Assembly (NCBI RefSeq): GCF_012489685.1
Contig: NC_080045.1
Span: forward strand, 49,683,096-49,747,095
Origin: Lotus japonicus
Taxonomy: Eukaryota; Streptophyta; Magnoliopsida; Fabales; Fabaceae
Length of the DNA stretch: 64,000 nt
Reading direction: 5' to 3'
The notes under the pieces are model-generated. The model was not told where the DNA came from. It did no database searches and saw only the letters and a list, made by a program, of their open reading frames with translations. Positions 45,332-58,300 of this stretch are shown here, in pieces (positions within the stretch are counted from its first letter, which is position 1; each line of letters begins with the position of its first letter). The position numbers were made by a program, and so were the translations under genes.

Positions 45332-46448
45332 GTCTGAAGATTCTATTGTACATAGATTCTATGATACATGACAGATTACATGTTACATGTATCAGATATG
45401 GAAAATAATATATCCACACCCTGATTCCACCCTCGACCAGAGAGAGATAGGAATAGAAGAGAGAAAAACGAGAGATCTGATATGTGATGTGATAGGAAAA
45501 TAATTAGAGAGATAGAAAAAGAAAGTGCATTGTGAAAATGAAATGGAAGATAAGGTAACTGTCAATGTATCAAAACTGTATCAGATATAGTGATCAGTTA
45601 CAAAAGGAGGAGCAAAAGAAGAAATCACAAGCATTAGCACATCAGCATGTGTTGACATTGGATGATCATCAATATTACAGTACTAATAATTTAACAGTTA
45701 TATACCAGCTACAACTGAGAGGGGTGAACTATGTATACACTTTTTAGATTTTTAAGGGTAACAAAACAGAGTTTGATGCTAGATTTCAATAGCAGATGCA
45801 ATTAACATATATACTATGTCATCAACAATATGAACAACATTAGTAACTCGAATTGAACTAATGATTTTAAAATCTTGAATGTGTAAAATCTAATTAACAA
45901 ATTATATTTCAGAATATCAATGAATTGAAATATGCAAATTGAAACTGAGGAGATTAGGATTTAGATAATTCACGCTGAGATTTATACTGATTCACCTTCT
46001 AACACTGAATGCTGCATCCAATCTCCCCAAATTCTCTTTTGGAGTTTGTTCACTATTATTCCAATAGCATTCAATTACACCAATTTCTCCAAGAACTCTT
46101 TGAAGACTTACCCAGCAAGAAACCCTCACACCTTTTACAATCCACACCAATCAAGTTGTGAATGAGAAGAATGAAATCTAGCTGTAGAATCAAAACCCAT
46201 ATTTATATTTACAAAAGAAAAACCGTACCCTAAGCATGAACACAATGAAATCTTGAACAATTACTCACTCAGTCTGAAATTTAGGAAAATGATATGTGTT
46301 GTGTTTAACAAAGTAGAAAACACATTATAGAATGTAGAATCACTTCTCAAAGATTGAAAGAAATAGGTTTCAAAATCTTGGGGAGTTTTGTGAGCTAGGG
46401 TGGTTAGAAAGTGAGTTAAGATCAAGAGAATCATATTTTTCACACCCA
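45332..46448. other. Spacer downstream of ALMT
   Basis: Includes the ALMT 3' UTR. The rest is AT-rich without a recognisable gene; short frames at 45565 and 46261 have no known domain. Confidence 0.4.
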
Positions 46449-46463
46449 CCAGTATAAACGATT

Positions 46464-46609
46464 GTACCCAGGGCTAGCTCAAGTGGTAAGAGTTAGAGAC
46501 ATAAGTGTTGGGGAGGGGAAGATCCAATGTTCGAATCCTGGAAGGGAAATTTGAAGGGATTTTCTAACTTACTAACAACTAACCACTAACATTGACCTAT
46601 AAAAAAAAA
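46464..46609 (+). mobile_element. tRNA-derived SINE with target-site duplication
   Basis: GGCTAGCTCAAGTGGTAAGA is a Pol III A box and TGTTCGAATCCTGG a B box. The element ends in ATAAAAAAAAA. It is flanked by a 15-bp duplication, CCAGTATAAACGATT (46449-46463) and CCAGTATAAATGATT (46610-46624), one mismatch. Confidence 0.9.
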
Positions 46610-46624
46610 CCAGTATAAATGATT

Positions 46625-48195
46625 AACAAAACTTTCCGTTAACTATAGAATGCAAATTTAAATCAGATTAATCAATTACCATTATGTTTTTTTTTTGAAC
46701 GTCAATTACCTTTATGTTTTTTTTTTTTGGAAAAGACAATTACCTTTCTGTAGTGTGACATATTTGGATGGGAAGAAATGCTGTCATTTTAATGCAGGGA
46801 CATTTGAACCAAAGGCTGTTTTTGAGTTATGCAGAATGAAGATGATTTGTAAGGTGAGAAAGTGCTGATATGTCAGAAGGGGGTTATATATTGCTAAAAT
46901 TTATGTTCTGGGCTGCTGCCATTGGAGGGTCTGATATGTGAATAAGGGATTTGCTTTGCTGTTAGATATATTAAGAGGGGTGCTTTGCTCCACTGTTATG
47001 TCTTCAAGGCGTGGGATTTTATGCTACAGGCAGGGTGTCTACTGTTGTGATTTTCAATTGGAATTTCGTGGAAGGGACATGGTGATTATGCTGGTCTGAT
47101 TAATTGGGATTGAAGTAGGAGTTTGGATATTGTTTCTTAGGTCCCCTTGTCCATTGTTTATTTTATAGGCCTCTATGGAGATTACATTTTAACTCTAGAA
47201 AATTGTACTCTTTTTTCTTCATCAAATTTTTCCAAGGGGTTTTTTATTTTTGTAAGGTTTTAATGAGACAATTTTTCTTTAGTCATTCTCCTTAGAGGTG
47301 TTGGGGTATCTTTGGTAGTAATGAAATCTTGGTCATTGGTAGTGTACTTTGTTTATATGTACTTTACTTTTTCCTTCTCTATCTATTTGTATTGAGTTGA
47401 AGTAACTCTTATACTTCATTTCAATATATTTCTTATGGCTTATAAAAAAACATTTATGTTAACTGAATACCATAAGGCTTTGGAATAAAATTTGAAACAT
47501 TTTGCATTGGTTAATTATTTAGTCAATTGGTTAGTAACTTAGTCGATTACCATTTCATTCTATCCAATTCCAATTGTAGAGCTTTTAAAACTAAAATCAT
47601 TTCCCATAATGTTTTGATCTTTGCTTTTTGAAAATCATTATTTCTCTTCATATTTGAATTGTTTCATATTAAATGAAAGCAATTAATTTCAAATCAAAGA
47701 TATATGCATACATGAAATCTTAAAAAATTAACAAATCTACTAGGCTCGAGACTTCACGCATCCTTGTTCATGTGATTGGTTGTCGCAATATGGGTTGGCG
47801 GGGCGGGCCAGACCCAACCCGTCATTGGTCCGCCAAAATGCAGGTTGGGTTGGACCAGCCCACTTTTAGTATTTGAGTACTAAGTCTCAACCCAATTCAT
47901 ATTTTGACGGATCGGCGGGTTGGCGGGTTAACCCACTTAGAAAATGTAGTGAAATAGAAAAGGTTGTGCAATTTGCAATTTTAAGAAATCTTTCACGTTT
48001 TGTTTGTTGACACATGTAGAAATTAGAATCATTACAATATTATACTTGTTCTTTATCTTTAAAGGTCATGGGCTCAACACGAAAGTCTCACCAATGACAA
48101 TATCAAACAAATATTTATCATGAGTTGCTATTTAAAACTGTAACTATAATCTTAAAATCAGCTACCAAGTGTAAGTGTTAATGACGTTCACCAAA
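46625..48195. other. Repeat-rich spacer: poly-T units, LINE-like tail, hAT-like remnant
   Basis: At 46672-46757 a CAATTACC...TTATG(T)n unit occurs about three times. Sequence 46780-47455 ends CAATATATTTCTTATGGC then TTATAAAAAAA and may be a 5'-truncated LINE. At 47783-47945 GGTTGGCGGGGCGGGCC-type words mark a fragment related to the element at 50263. No gene is seen. Confidence 0.45.
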
Positions 48196-50084
48196 TCTAT
48201 ATATATATGTAAAGCTCACTTGAGCTATAAGTGTTAAATGCATTAAACAATAAAGTTAAAAAAATTAAATTTCTATTCAACTTTCAATATAATGTAACTT
48301 TTGAAACATCTCAATCTTTTTGTTTTTTGACTTTACAAATGCCAATATGATGTAACCTTTGAATTAAATTATAATTTTTTTATTAAATACATTAAATATA
48401 AAGATTAAAAAATGAAAGAAATTAACTAAAGACTATTTAACTACCTATACTAAATAATACAAATATTTCTTTATTTCAGGAAAAAAAATCATCAAGTATA
48501 AAAAAAAATACATTAAATCATATGGCAGTACTATATATTAAATAGTAAAAATAGAAAATACATTAAATAATAAAAAACTCATGTTTGTGTTAATTGTATT
48601 ATCGATTAATTATAAATTTCAGTTACTTATAAGAAAATAGTTTATCCAATATTAATTTTAAAAAATTAGAATATTAATTATCAATCATAAACTGAAGGGG
48701 AGAAAATTAATATAAAACTAAGTAATATTTTGATATACAAAAAATATTGAGAGTTAAAATTAATTATAATAAAATAATATTTATTAAAAATAATTAAGAA
48801 AAAGTAGTCTTTAAATAAAAAGTGGAACTCTATCGGTATTTACCGTTAACTATAATGTGTGTGTATTCGTTGAAAAAATTATTAAAATATAATTTTTGAT
48901 TTATTATATATTAGTAGAAATGTCTTGAGAAAGAATAATATAGTAAAATAACTATGACCAAAGTTGAATAAATTTAAGTCTAATAAATAATTCTTTACAC
49001 TAAAAAATCATTTCTTATTATAAAAAGTTAAAATTATTTTATTGTGGATATAAAGTGTAAAAAATATGTCATTATAAATTATATATGATATTAAAAACTT
49101 AGTACTTGAATATATTTTAAATTCACATAATGAATTTCTATATTTTCAAATGAATAAAATATTAAAACTACTTCAATACTAATTATTTAATATCAATTAC
49201 TAGAGTCTAGAGAGAAATGCACGCGTGTTTAATAACAAAGTTATTTCTCTTCAACATATATGAGACTATTGCTTGGTTTGTGTGTTTTGGTGGGTCAAGG
49301 GGAAGTGGAATGATTGTCGATATGATTTGGAGCAGTTTGCTAGAGGCTTTGAGCGTATTGAATGGCCATGAAAATAAAAGATGCCACGAACAATGTATTG
49401 GGAGTCACCGTCAGCCACTGTTTTGAAGTTTAATGTGGATGGGGCGTCGAAAGGGAACCCAATGGTGAGTGGTATTGGCATGGTTTTGAGGGATCAAGAA
49501 GGGGAGGTTTCAGGTTACTTTGCAAAAGGAACTAAAATGTTGTGGGCTTTTGACAAAGGTTCAAGTAGTATTACATGCTTTGTTATTTTTCCAGCAATTT
49601 AAATTTTCAAATGTGGTGGTTGAGAGTGATTCCTCCTTAGGGTTGGATGAGTTTCTATGGGAGATAGGAAGTCAAGGAAATTGGAACATATATTTAATCA
49701 TATAGATCATTAGATGTCTATAATTCAGTGTGTTGGTGTGGTGCATGTATTGCGTCACTCTGACAAACTTTTTGGCAAATCAAGGGTGTGGTAGAGAACA
49801 ACAGATATGGGTATGTTGTGATCAAATGCAATTATCTAAAGAAGGTTGTTCTCATTTTTATTGTGTTTCAATACAGTTTTCTTTTTAAAAAAATATCAAT
49901 TATTAAATTTGAGTAAACTCGAATTCTATTCAATGAAATGTCTCACCTCCATTATTATTTAATTTATTATATTTTATGATTACACATATTTTAATATTTA
50001 TATATTTATTAAAACTATAATAATCATATATAATTTTTAAAAAATTATAAATAAACCCGTGCAACACACGGGTATAATTTCTAG
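48196..50084 (+). mobile_element. Helitron C, + strand, with RNase H remnant
   Basis: Starts A|TCTATATATATATGTAAAGC and ends with a hairpin CCCGTGCAACACACGGG (50056-50072), eight bases, CTAG (50081-50084), then T. These are matching Helitron termini for a 1.9-kb element. It is the same family as Helitrons A and B on the opposite strand. It encodes no Rep/helicase but carries a decayed RNase H-like segment. Confidence 0.75.
49381..49800 (+). pseudogene. Broken RNase H-like domain (non-LTR retrotransposon type)
   Basis: LKFNVDGASKGNPMVSGIGM and VLRDQEGEVSGYFAKGT match the start of the RVT_3/RNase H-like domain found at the C-terminus of plant non-LTR elements and related host genes. After ~49550 the homology moves to another frame (FKFSNVVVESDSSL) and a degenerate VxHVLRHSDK block follows near 49740. 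Frameshifts and a stop make it non-functional. It may be a captured piece inside the Helitron. Confidence 0.7.
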
Positions 50085-50262
50085 TTAATGGTAAATGTCA
50101 CTTTTTTCTTTGATATAGACTCACTTAATCTTCTTAACATCAATAAATGTGTTATACAATCATCAACAAAAGTTTACTTCAATCAATAATAATAAGCCAA
50201 CAATTATATACGATAATGTCATGTAAACATTAAAATTTTAGACAAAAATAAATAACAAATAA

Positions 50263-50440
50263 GGGTGGAAATATGGGTTGGCGTGCCAACCCGGTTCAAC
50301 CCACAATTAGCCCGCCAAAATTTGGGTAGGGTTGGGCTAACCCACTTTAAGATTTTGGTTCAAAGTCCTAACCCAACCCGCCAAAAAGGTGGGCCAAACA
50401 GGCTGACCCAGCGGGCTAAACTAATTTTGCCACCTCTTCA
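50263..50440. mobile_element. Short hAT-like MITE
   Basis: The left end AAGGGTGGAAATATGGG and the right end (reverse complement AAGAGGTGGCAAAATTAG) form imperfect inverted repeats. The interior is full of CCAACCCG, GGGTTGG and CCCGCCAAAA words as in known hAT-type MITEs. No clear duplication was found. Confidence 0.55.
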
Positions 50441-52328
50441 GCCATTGACATAACTTCTTCTCACAATCTCCACATTTTTTATGACAAATAATTTTGACAA
50501 TTAAGTACACTCAAGCTTTGAACTCCCCCTTTTGAGTTCCTAGGGTTACTATTATGGTCTTTAATTTCTTTGTAGTTATGATATTTGACCAATGGTTGAA
50601 AGATCGAGCGATTAACTCCTAAGGGTAACCTTAGTAGTTAGTACACATATCCGACTATTGTGATTTTAATTTTAACATTTTTTGTGGCCTATTATAATTC
50701 CAACAATCTCGAGGTTAGTATGGAAAACAACAATAACAATATTCCTCCTCCAACCAACAATAACCTTTCATTGTTTTTTCTTTTGCGAAACATTTTTCCG
50801 AACATATCCAAATTTGATTTCTTGTTCATAACACACATACAACGACTGAGTCCATCTATCCCTAATTATCATTTTCTTTCTCTTTCACTCGATCCTTATC
50901 CTCTGTGCTAGGTTCTTCCTACTACGCACCTATACGCAAGACCTAACCACCAAAATTTGATGTTTCTTTTGTGCCTCCATGGCTCCACCAAATGATGTAT
51001 ACCATGATAAAGGCTCTTTGGAACAAGAAAAAACAAATGTTTAAAAGGAGAGTGTTCGTATTGAGAGACAAGAGAAAAAGGTTTCATTAATAAAAAAACT
51101 CATTGAACAGAGGTAAGAGGGAGAGTTTTGGTGCGTTGAAGTGAAGTAGAAAAGAAAAATGATGATTAAGGCAACCAGGGAATGATCATAAAGTGAAAGG
51201 ATGATGAACTGTAGAAATTCAATATGGGTACTTTCTAAAAGATATCAATATCAAGAGATATTTTAGTACATTTATAGAATTTATAAGTAATCTACGGGCC
51301 ACCATTGTGGATGGCTAGAAACCCTAGCGCATTCATCATAGTAGGATTGTTAGAAACTCTTTTCTTGATGAATTGTGGCAATTTCGTTTGGTTACTTTCA
51401 AAAAGGAATAAAATTTATTAAGTGATCTATCATCTATGTGTCACCAATGTGGATTTTAGAACCTTAGCATAATTTCTCTTCTCCGTCGACAACAGTAACC
51501 AACTTCTTTTTTGCACCCGTTCAGGAGACCATCATGCGCAACCAGACTCCGATGAGCATTGTATGAATGACATATATTGTGCCATACATAAGAGATTCCG
51601 ACTCTTAGGTACATCTCGACACTTAAACTAGCGCCATGATGTTCATTGGGGTAACCATGCAAGAATCTATCGTACTTTCTCGCTATAACCCTACAGAAGT
51701 GAACATTGTGTTGGTTCCCGTCTCTTTCCACCAAGACCCTTCCGAAGCTGGGGATGACTTAGCCTTAAAATTCGTCCATCAATTTATTTCCACCAGGTAA
51801 CTCCCTAGAATGTCAAGAGCTCAATATCACATCAAAAGGAGGAAGGAGGAGAAGCATCTACACAACCGATGAGTATATCACACGACTTAAGGCGAAAGTG
51901 CTCCCCGGCAGGCGACTACTCACAAGATGATTGAGATGGAGAAAGATGACCTGTAACATCCGGTTAAAACAAGATTGTCTAAATTCCGACTAGTTTCGAC
52001 TTGTCCATATTTGATGGACCCAAAAAAAATCACAAAAAACCTTGATATCATATGAGGAAATTGGGCCAGTAGATAAAGGCCAAATTGTATTTAAGCGCTT
52101 TCATTTCAGAATACACAGACTCAGAGGAGAAGTGAATGACAACGACAGAGTAAGAGGAAGACGAGAGTGATAGAAAGAAAAATGGAAGAGAAAAACCCCA
52201 AAACCTTCAAATTCAATTGATTTCTACCTACAAATCGCTTCTTCTTCTTCCTCCTTCTTCTCCTTCTGCAATTCAATTCAATTGGTGTTCGTGTTTTCGG
52301 ATTCGAATTCGAGTTCAATTTCACAAAA
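50441..52328. other. Intergenic DNA and PUX10-like 5' region
   Basis: No intact gene. Around 51830-51970 the sequence (ending TGTAACATCCGG) recalls a gypsy LTR border but has no partner. The PUX10-like 5' UTR is CT-rich just before 52329; a weak TATTTAAG box near 52088 may be its core promoter. Confidence 0.4.
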
Positions 52329-55300
52329 ATGGCAGATGTAGCAGATAAATTGGCGTATTTCCAAGCGATCACCGGTTTGGAAGATCCCGACCTCTGCACC
52401 GAGATCCTCGCCGCCCATGGCTGGGACCTCGAACTCGCCATCTCCTCCTTCACCACCACCACCAATCCAATCACCACCGACACCGACAACAACAACAATA
52501 ACAATAACGACGTCACTGAGCATCTCCTTCAACCAGAACAACCGCCACCGCCTCCTCCCGGTCTGGCATGGAAGCTCATCAAGTTACCCGTCTCCGTCAT
52601 TTCTGGCAGCCTAGGGTTAGTTTCCGGCGCCATCGGGTTAGGCCTTTGGGCCGCCGGCGGTGTTCTCTCTTACTCCTTGGGATTCATGGGCTTAGGCGGC
52701 GGCGGGGGCTCGGGCTCCGGCGCGTCGTCCTCCGGTTCGGCGCCGATGCTTTCGGCGACGTCGGAAGCGATGGATTTTGTGGCGGCGTTTGAGCGGGATT
52801 ACGGGTCGGTGAGGCCGAATTTCGTGACGGAGGGTTTCATGGATGCGCTTCAGCGGTCAAGGAACTCGTTCCAGCTTCTGTTTGTTTACCTGCATTCCCC
52901 TGATCACCCTGATACGCCGTTGTTCTGCCAGAGGACGCTCTGCTCTGAGACTCTTGCGGCGTTTGTGAACCTGAATTTTGTTTGCTGGGGTGGTAGCATT
53001 CGCGCTAGCGAAGGTTTTAAGATGAGTAATAGCTTGAAGGCTTCTCGTTTTCCATTCTGTGCTCTGGTCATGGCAGCTACCAACCAGAGAATTGCGCTGC
53101 TTCAACAGGTCCTCTTTCTACTTCATGTTTTAGCTTCATTTTGTCATATATATTTATTCTTTAATTTATTGATTGAATTTGAAACTAAAATGGAGAATTA
53201 TTATGCTGTTGTTTCAGTGATTGATCTTGTTTTGTTCAATTGTTTCACTGTATATTGGATGTGAATGATTTATAGGATTATATGCTTTCACATTTTAGTT
53301 ATACCCTAGTTCTTGGCTAGGTGCCAGGAAATGACTTGGCTGAAATTTGTCCCTTTATGTGTATGTTTTTCTTAAGGTGAAGAAATTGGACCAGATTGTG
53401 GTCTGTTTAACCAGTTAACTTAATTTTGATTGGAGTTTTGAACAGTCTTAGATGTGTAGAGCTTTGTTGAGAGAATAAGAATGGGGAGTGAGAAAATTCA
53501 CTCTCACCAAATTCAGTTTTCAGCATGCTAGAGCCTCTGTTAGTATGTTGACATGGTACGTGAGCAGAGATAAGGGGGAAATGCGGAATAATGTTGCTGA
53601 ACCCAAACATGCAAAGTGTCAATAGTTTGTTTTGTTTTAGTTATATTCATCGTGAAATCCAAAGTTTCCGTTATGAGACACGTAAAGTAAAAGGAAAAAT
53701 TAATGCCATAATATCAGTATTTGGAGAAGTTGAAGTTTCTTCCTTGTGCCTTGGCCTGTATTTACGTTGACCTAACATGGTTTGAAAAGTGACTATTTGC
53801 ACTCTAATAGCTTAAGTGTGTGTTTGGATTTCCGCTGAGCTCAACAGTCATTCATGTTTAAGTTGACGTGAAAATATTGCTTCTCCGTTTGTGCATTGGG
53901 ATATGTTTTCCCGTCTCCGTGACTAAGAAGTTAAAAAGTAAATCACCTTCCCTCTACACAGCTAGCTGCCACGGTTACCTTCTCCATTCTGAAACTTGGT
54001 TGGTTTGGAAATATCATTCTCCACTTCCAGCCTCCTTATCCTCTCTTCTCAACAACCATCTGCTGTTATCATCACAGTTCCCCAGCTATCTTCTGTCTCT
54101 GTTGAGATGTTTGGACTCACTGATCGATTGATCCTCCTTTGGCACAGCAGTTATGCGAACATGCCTTGCACCATTTGGAACCTCTACTGTTTATCCCATT
54201 CATTTTCATTTCAATTGCTTCAGCCTACCTTCAATCTTTTTTGAATCATTCAGGTCTCCCAGATTAGGAGCTGTAATACTAAGTTGAACGGTCCTCGGTG
54301 TTTGAGACAACAAAAACAGAGAGAGTTCCTTACTAGCAGGGAATCCTATCTCCCAGTATCCTGATTCTGATTGCAAATTTGCAATCTAGAATTCCATAGA
54401 TACAAAGAAGTAACACATTACATAAATAATCTCAGGTGTTTATGTTTGCAGGCCCAAGAGTTACCTCTCCCAAAACTCATTCAATATTTTATCTACCCTA
54501 GCTTCCCCTCCCCCTCTTTTCCTTTTTAACCATATCATGCTTCCTCAGTTCCCCTCTTTCTTCATGCACCCTGAATCCACCCCACCCGTCCAGTTTTTTT
54601 CTGCTTTCATTTTTTGCTTTCCTCTCTTCTTCTTCAGCTACCCTTTCTTTGGATGTGATAATTCCCCAAGGCATCAACCGCCCGTGTCTCCTTTTCTACT
54701 TTCATACACCTCCTTAATTGAGGATTGAGTCTATTATAGAGTTGCATGCAATGTTGTCAAAGTCATGATTCTGTCTAGAATTGGGAGGGGTTGCTAGATC
54801 GAATATAGTATAATGGTAAGTTTAACCATAAGATTCTACCATAAAGTAGAAGTATACTTAAACATACACATGCATAAAATTTACCATAGATAAGGAAAAT
54901 ATCTTGTAAATCACATCATTAAACTCAACTTACACAAAAATTTATAATCCATTATTCAATATAGCTGAATTAGCATAACATCCAATGTAACACGATTCAC
55001 AAGTGTCTCATAACATGAAACTAAAAGTCTGACTCTGGGAGAGAATTGAGTGATAGGGTGAATCACTGTGAGTCTGAGTCAGAACAAAGACTCACTCCTC
55101 ATATTAGTGTTTCGTCACACTCAGAAAACAAAGAGCGGAAAACGTATGTGAATTGTGATTGAGAGGGAGCAGGCTTCAATTTCATTACTTAGGATTGAAA
55201 TTGTGATTGAGAGGGAGTGGGCTTCAATTTCATTACTTAGGATTGAAGATATCTCAGGATCGGGTTAACTTCATCTTCAGTTTTTGGGGTTTTTTTCCCA

Positions 55301-58300
55301 TTCTTTTTTTGCATCCAATCATGAATCCGACCTGGAAACCTGCAGAAGTGGGATCATGCATGCACTGATCCTGCGATTTCGCAGCCCAGATTGTCTTTTC
55401 TATTATTCTATGTGATCACACGGATATGCAATTTTGCTCACAACTCGGGATCCTGTCTGCGAAATTGCAAAATCGTGTGATGATATGATTTTAATTATGA
55501 ATTGCAAACAATGACTGCATGATATTAATGAAACTTATCAGCATGGCACACTTTGTTTTAGATAATAAAACTTCGGTAAAATTTCTACCAAAATTTTTCT
55601 TTTGTATAAAAACATAAATTTATAACTATATCAATCCCTACTAATTGGATAGATTTCTGCGTAGATAATATTTAGTACATAAATTTTTTCCAGGCTGTAT
55701 CATTAAAGACATGAACTTTCAATTACTTGAATGAAATATTCTGATTGATTATTCCATGAAGCTGAGTACATATATATATACAAGAGTTTAGGGATAGCTA
55801 AATAAGGAAAAGATCTATCCTAATAAAAGATAAAATATACTAAATATATTTATTCCCTATTTATTTTATCTACATATCTCAACACTCCCCCTCAAGTTGG
55901 AGCATATAAATCGTATGCATCCAGTTTGTCACATATATTTTATCCGGGGACCTCGTAAAGACTTGGTAAAAATATCAGCCAGCTGATCTTGAGAGCAAAC
56001 AGAAGAAGTCTTGATAGTACCACAAAGAATCTTCTCCCTAATAAAATGACAATCAACTTCTATATGTTTTGTTCGTTCATGAAAAACCGGATTAGAAGAA
56101 AGATGTAAAGCTGACTGATTGTCACATACTAAGTTCATAGGAGTAATCGCACAAAACTTCAACTCCTGAAGTAAGTGCTTCAACCACAAGAGCTCACACG
56201 TAGTATGAGCCATAGCACGATACTCAGCTTCGGTGCTTGATCTAGCAACAACACTTTGTTTCTTACTCTTCCAAGAGATGAGATTTCCACCAATAAAAAC
56301 ACAATAACCAGAGGTGGATCTCCTATCACCTGCATCACCTGCCCAATCCGCATCTGAATATCCAGTAATACTAGTATGACCTCTATCAGTATAAACAAGA
56401 CCTTTTCCAGGCGACCCTTTTATGTATTGAAGTATCCGAATAACAGCCTGCCAATGACTCTTACAAGGAGAGTTTAAAAACTGACTGACAACACTAACAG
56501 AGAATGATATATCAGGCCTGGTCATTGTGAGATAATTCAACTTTCCTACTAACCTCCTATATCTTCCTGGATCAGAATAAGGCTCCCCCTGGTTAGGCAG
56601 AAGCTTCACATTAGGGTCCATAGGAGTATCCGCAGGCTTGCAGTTAAGAAGGCCTGTTTCTTCCAAAATATCAAGCACATACTTTCTTTGACAAATAGCA
56701 ATGCCAGACTTTGACTGAGCTACCTCAATCCCAAGAAAGTAATGCAAAGATCCAAGATCCTTAGTCTGAAAATGCTGAAACAGGTGCTGCTTAAGAGCTT
56801 GTATGCCCTCTTGGTCATCACCGGTGATTACAATATCATCCACATAGACAACAAGATAAATGAACGTCTTTGAGGATGAACACCTAAAGAAGACTGAGTG
56901 ATCCGCTTCACAACGAACTAACCCAAACTGCTGAATAACATTGCTGAAACGGCCAAACCAAGCTCGGGGTGATTGTTTCAGACCATACAGAGACTTTTGC
57001 AATTTACAAACTAGTCCTGACTCCCCCTGAGCAATAAACCCCGGTGGTTGCTCCATATAGATCTCTTCTTCCAAATCACCATGTAAGAAAGCATTTTTAA
57101 TATCCAGCTGAAACAAGGGCCAATGTCGCATAGCAGCCATGGCCAAAAATAAACGGACAGATGCCATCTTTGCAACTGGTGAAAAAGTATCACTATAATC
57201 CAAGCCATAAACCTGAGTGTACCCTTTGGCAACAAGACGAGCCTTCAATCGATCAATATGTCCATCAGGGCCTACTTTAACATTAAAGACCCAACGACAC
57301 CCAACAATAGATTTCCCTGCAGGAAGAGGAACAAGCTCCCATGTATTATTAGACTCTAAAGCTGTCATCTCGTCAATCATCGCTTGACGCCAACCTTTGT
57401 GAGATAGGGCCTCCTGTATAGTCTTAGGTACAATAATGGAAGATATGGTAGAAACAAAAGCGTAGTATGCAGGGGACAAGCGATGATATGAGAGAAAATT
57501 ATAAATAGGATGGGGATTACGAGTAGAACGACTACCTTTCCGAAGGGCAATGGGCAAGTCAACAGGATCCGAAGCAGGAGAGGAGGCTGGATGAGGAACC
57601 AAATCACATGTCTCATTTCCTGCAGAAACTGAGTCGTGGGGCTCATCCGTTACAGTACGTCGTGGGCGACGCTCATAAGTAATGCGATAACGAGACATAT
57701 CAGGAGCTGGCGCTGATGGAGTGGAAGTGTCTGCTTGAGGAGTAACGACCGAAGATGGTGACATAGACACTTGAGGAACAGGTAAAACCACAGGAAAGAT
57801 ATCTAGATCAGATTGTTGACCAGTTGTAACAAAGTAAGGTGTATCTTCAAAGAACGTGACATCTGCAGAAGTGTAGAACTTATGTGTGGATGGAGAGTAA
57901 CACTTATACCCTTTTTGAACACGAGAGTAACCTAAAAAGACACATTTGACAGCCCGAGCAGACATCTTATCACGACCTGGTGAAAGATCATGAACAAAGC
58001 AAGTACAACCAAAGACACGAGGCAGAACACAAAATGAAGATTCCCTAGGATACAACATGGAATGAGGAATCTGATTACCCAAAACAGATGATGGCATCCG
58101 ATTTATCAAATATTCTGCAGTCAAAACAGCTTCACCCCAAAACTTTAAAGGTGCATTAGCATTGATCAATAAAGTACGAGCCGTATCCACAATATGTCTA
58201 TGTTTTCTCTCAGCTACCCCATTTTGTTGGGGTGTATGTGGACAACTAGACTGATGTATAATGCCATGAGACTTCATAAAAGAGTTAAAGGAATCAGAAA

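Noticed and set aside
51950..52020. Gypsy-like LTR start TGTAACATCCGG upstream of the PUX10-like gene
   Set aside because: No partner LTR, primer site or duplication was found, so it is not called as an element.
52121..52541. Minus-strand frames opposite the first PUX10-like exon
   Set aside because: They are mirror frames of a GC-rich exon encoding the UBA region; no independent evidence.
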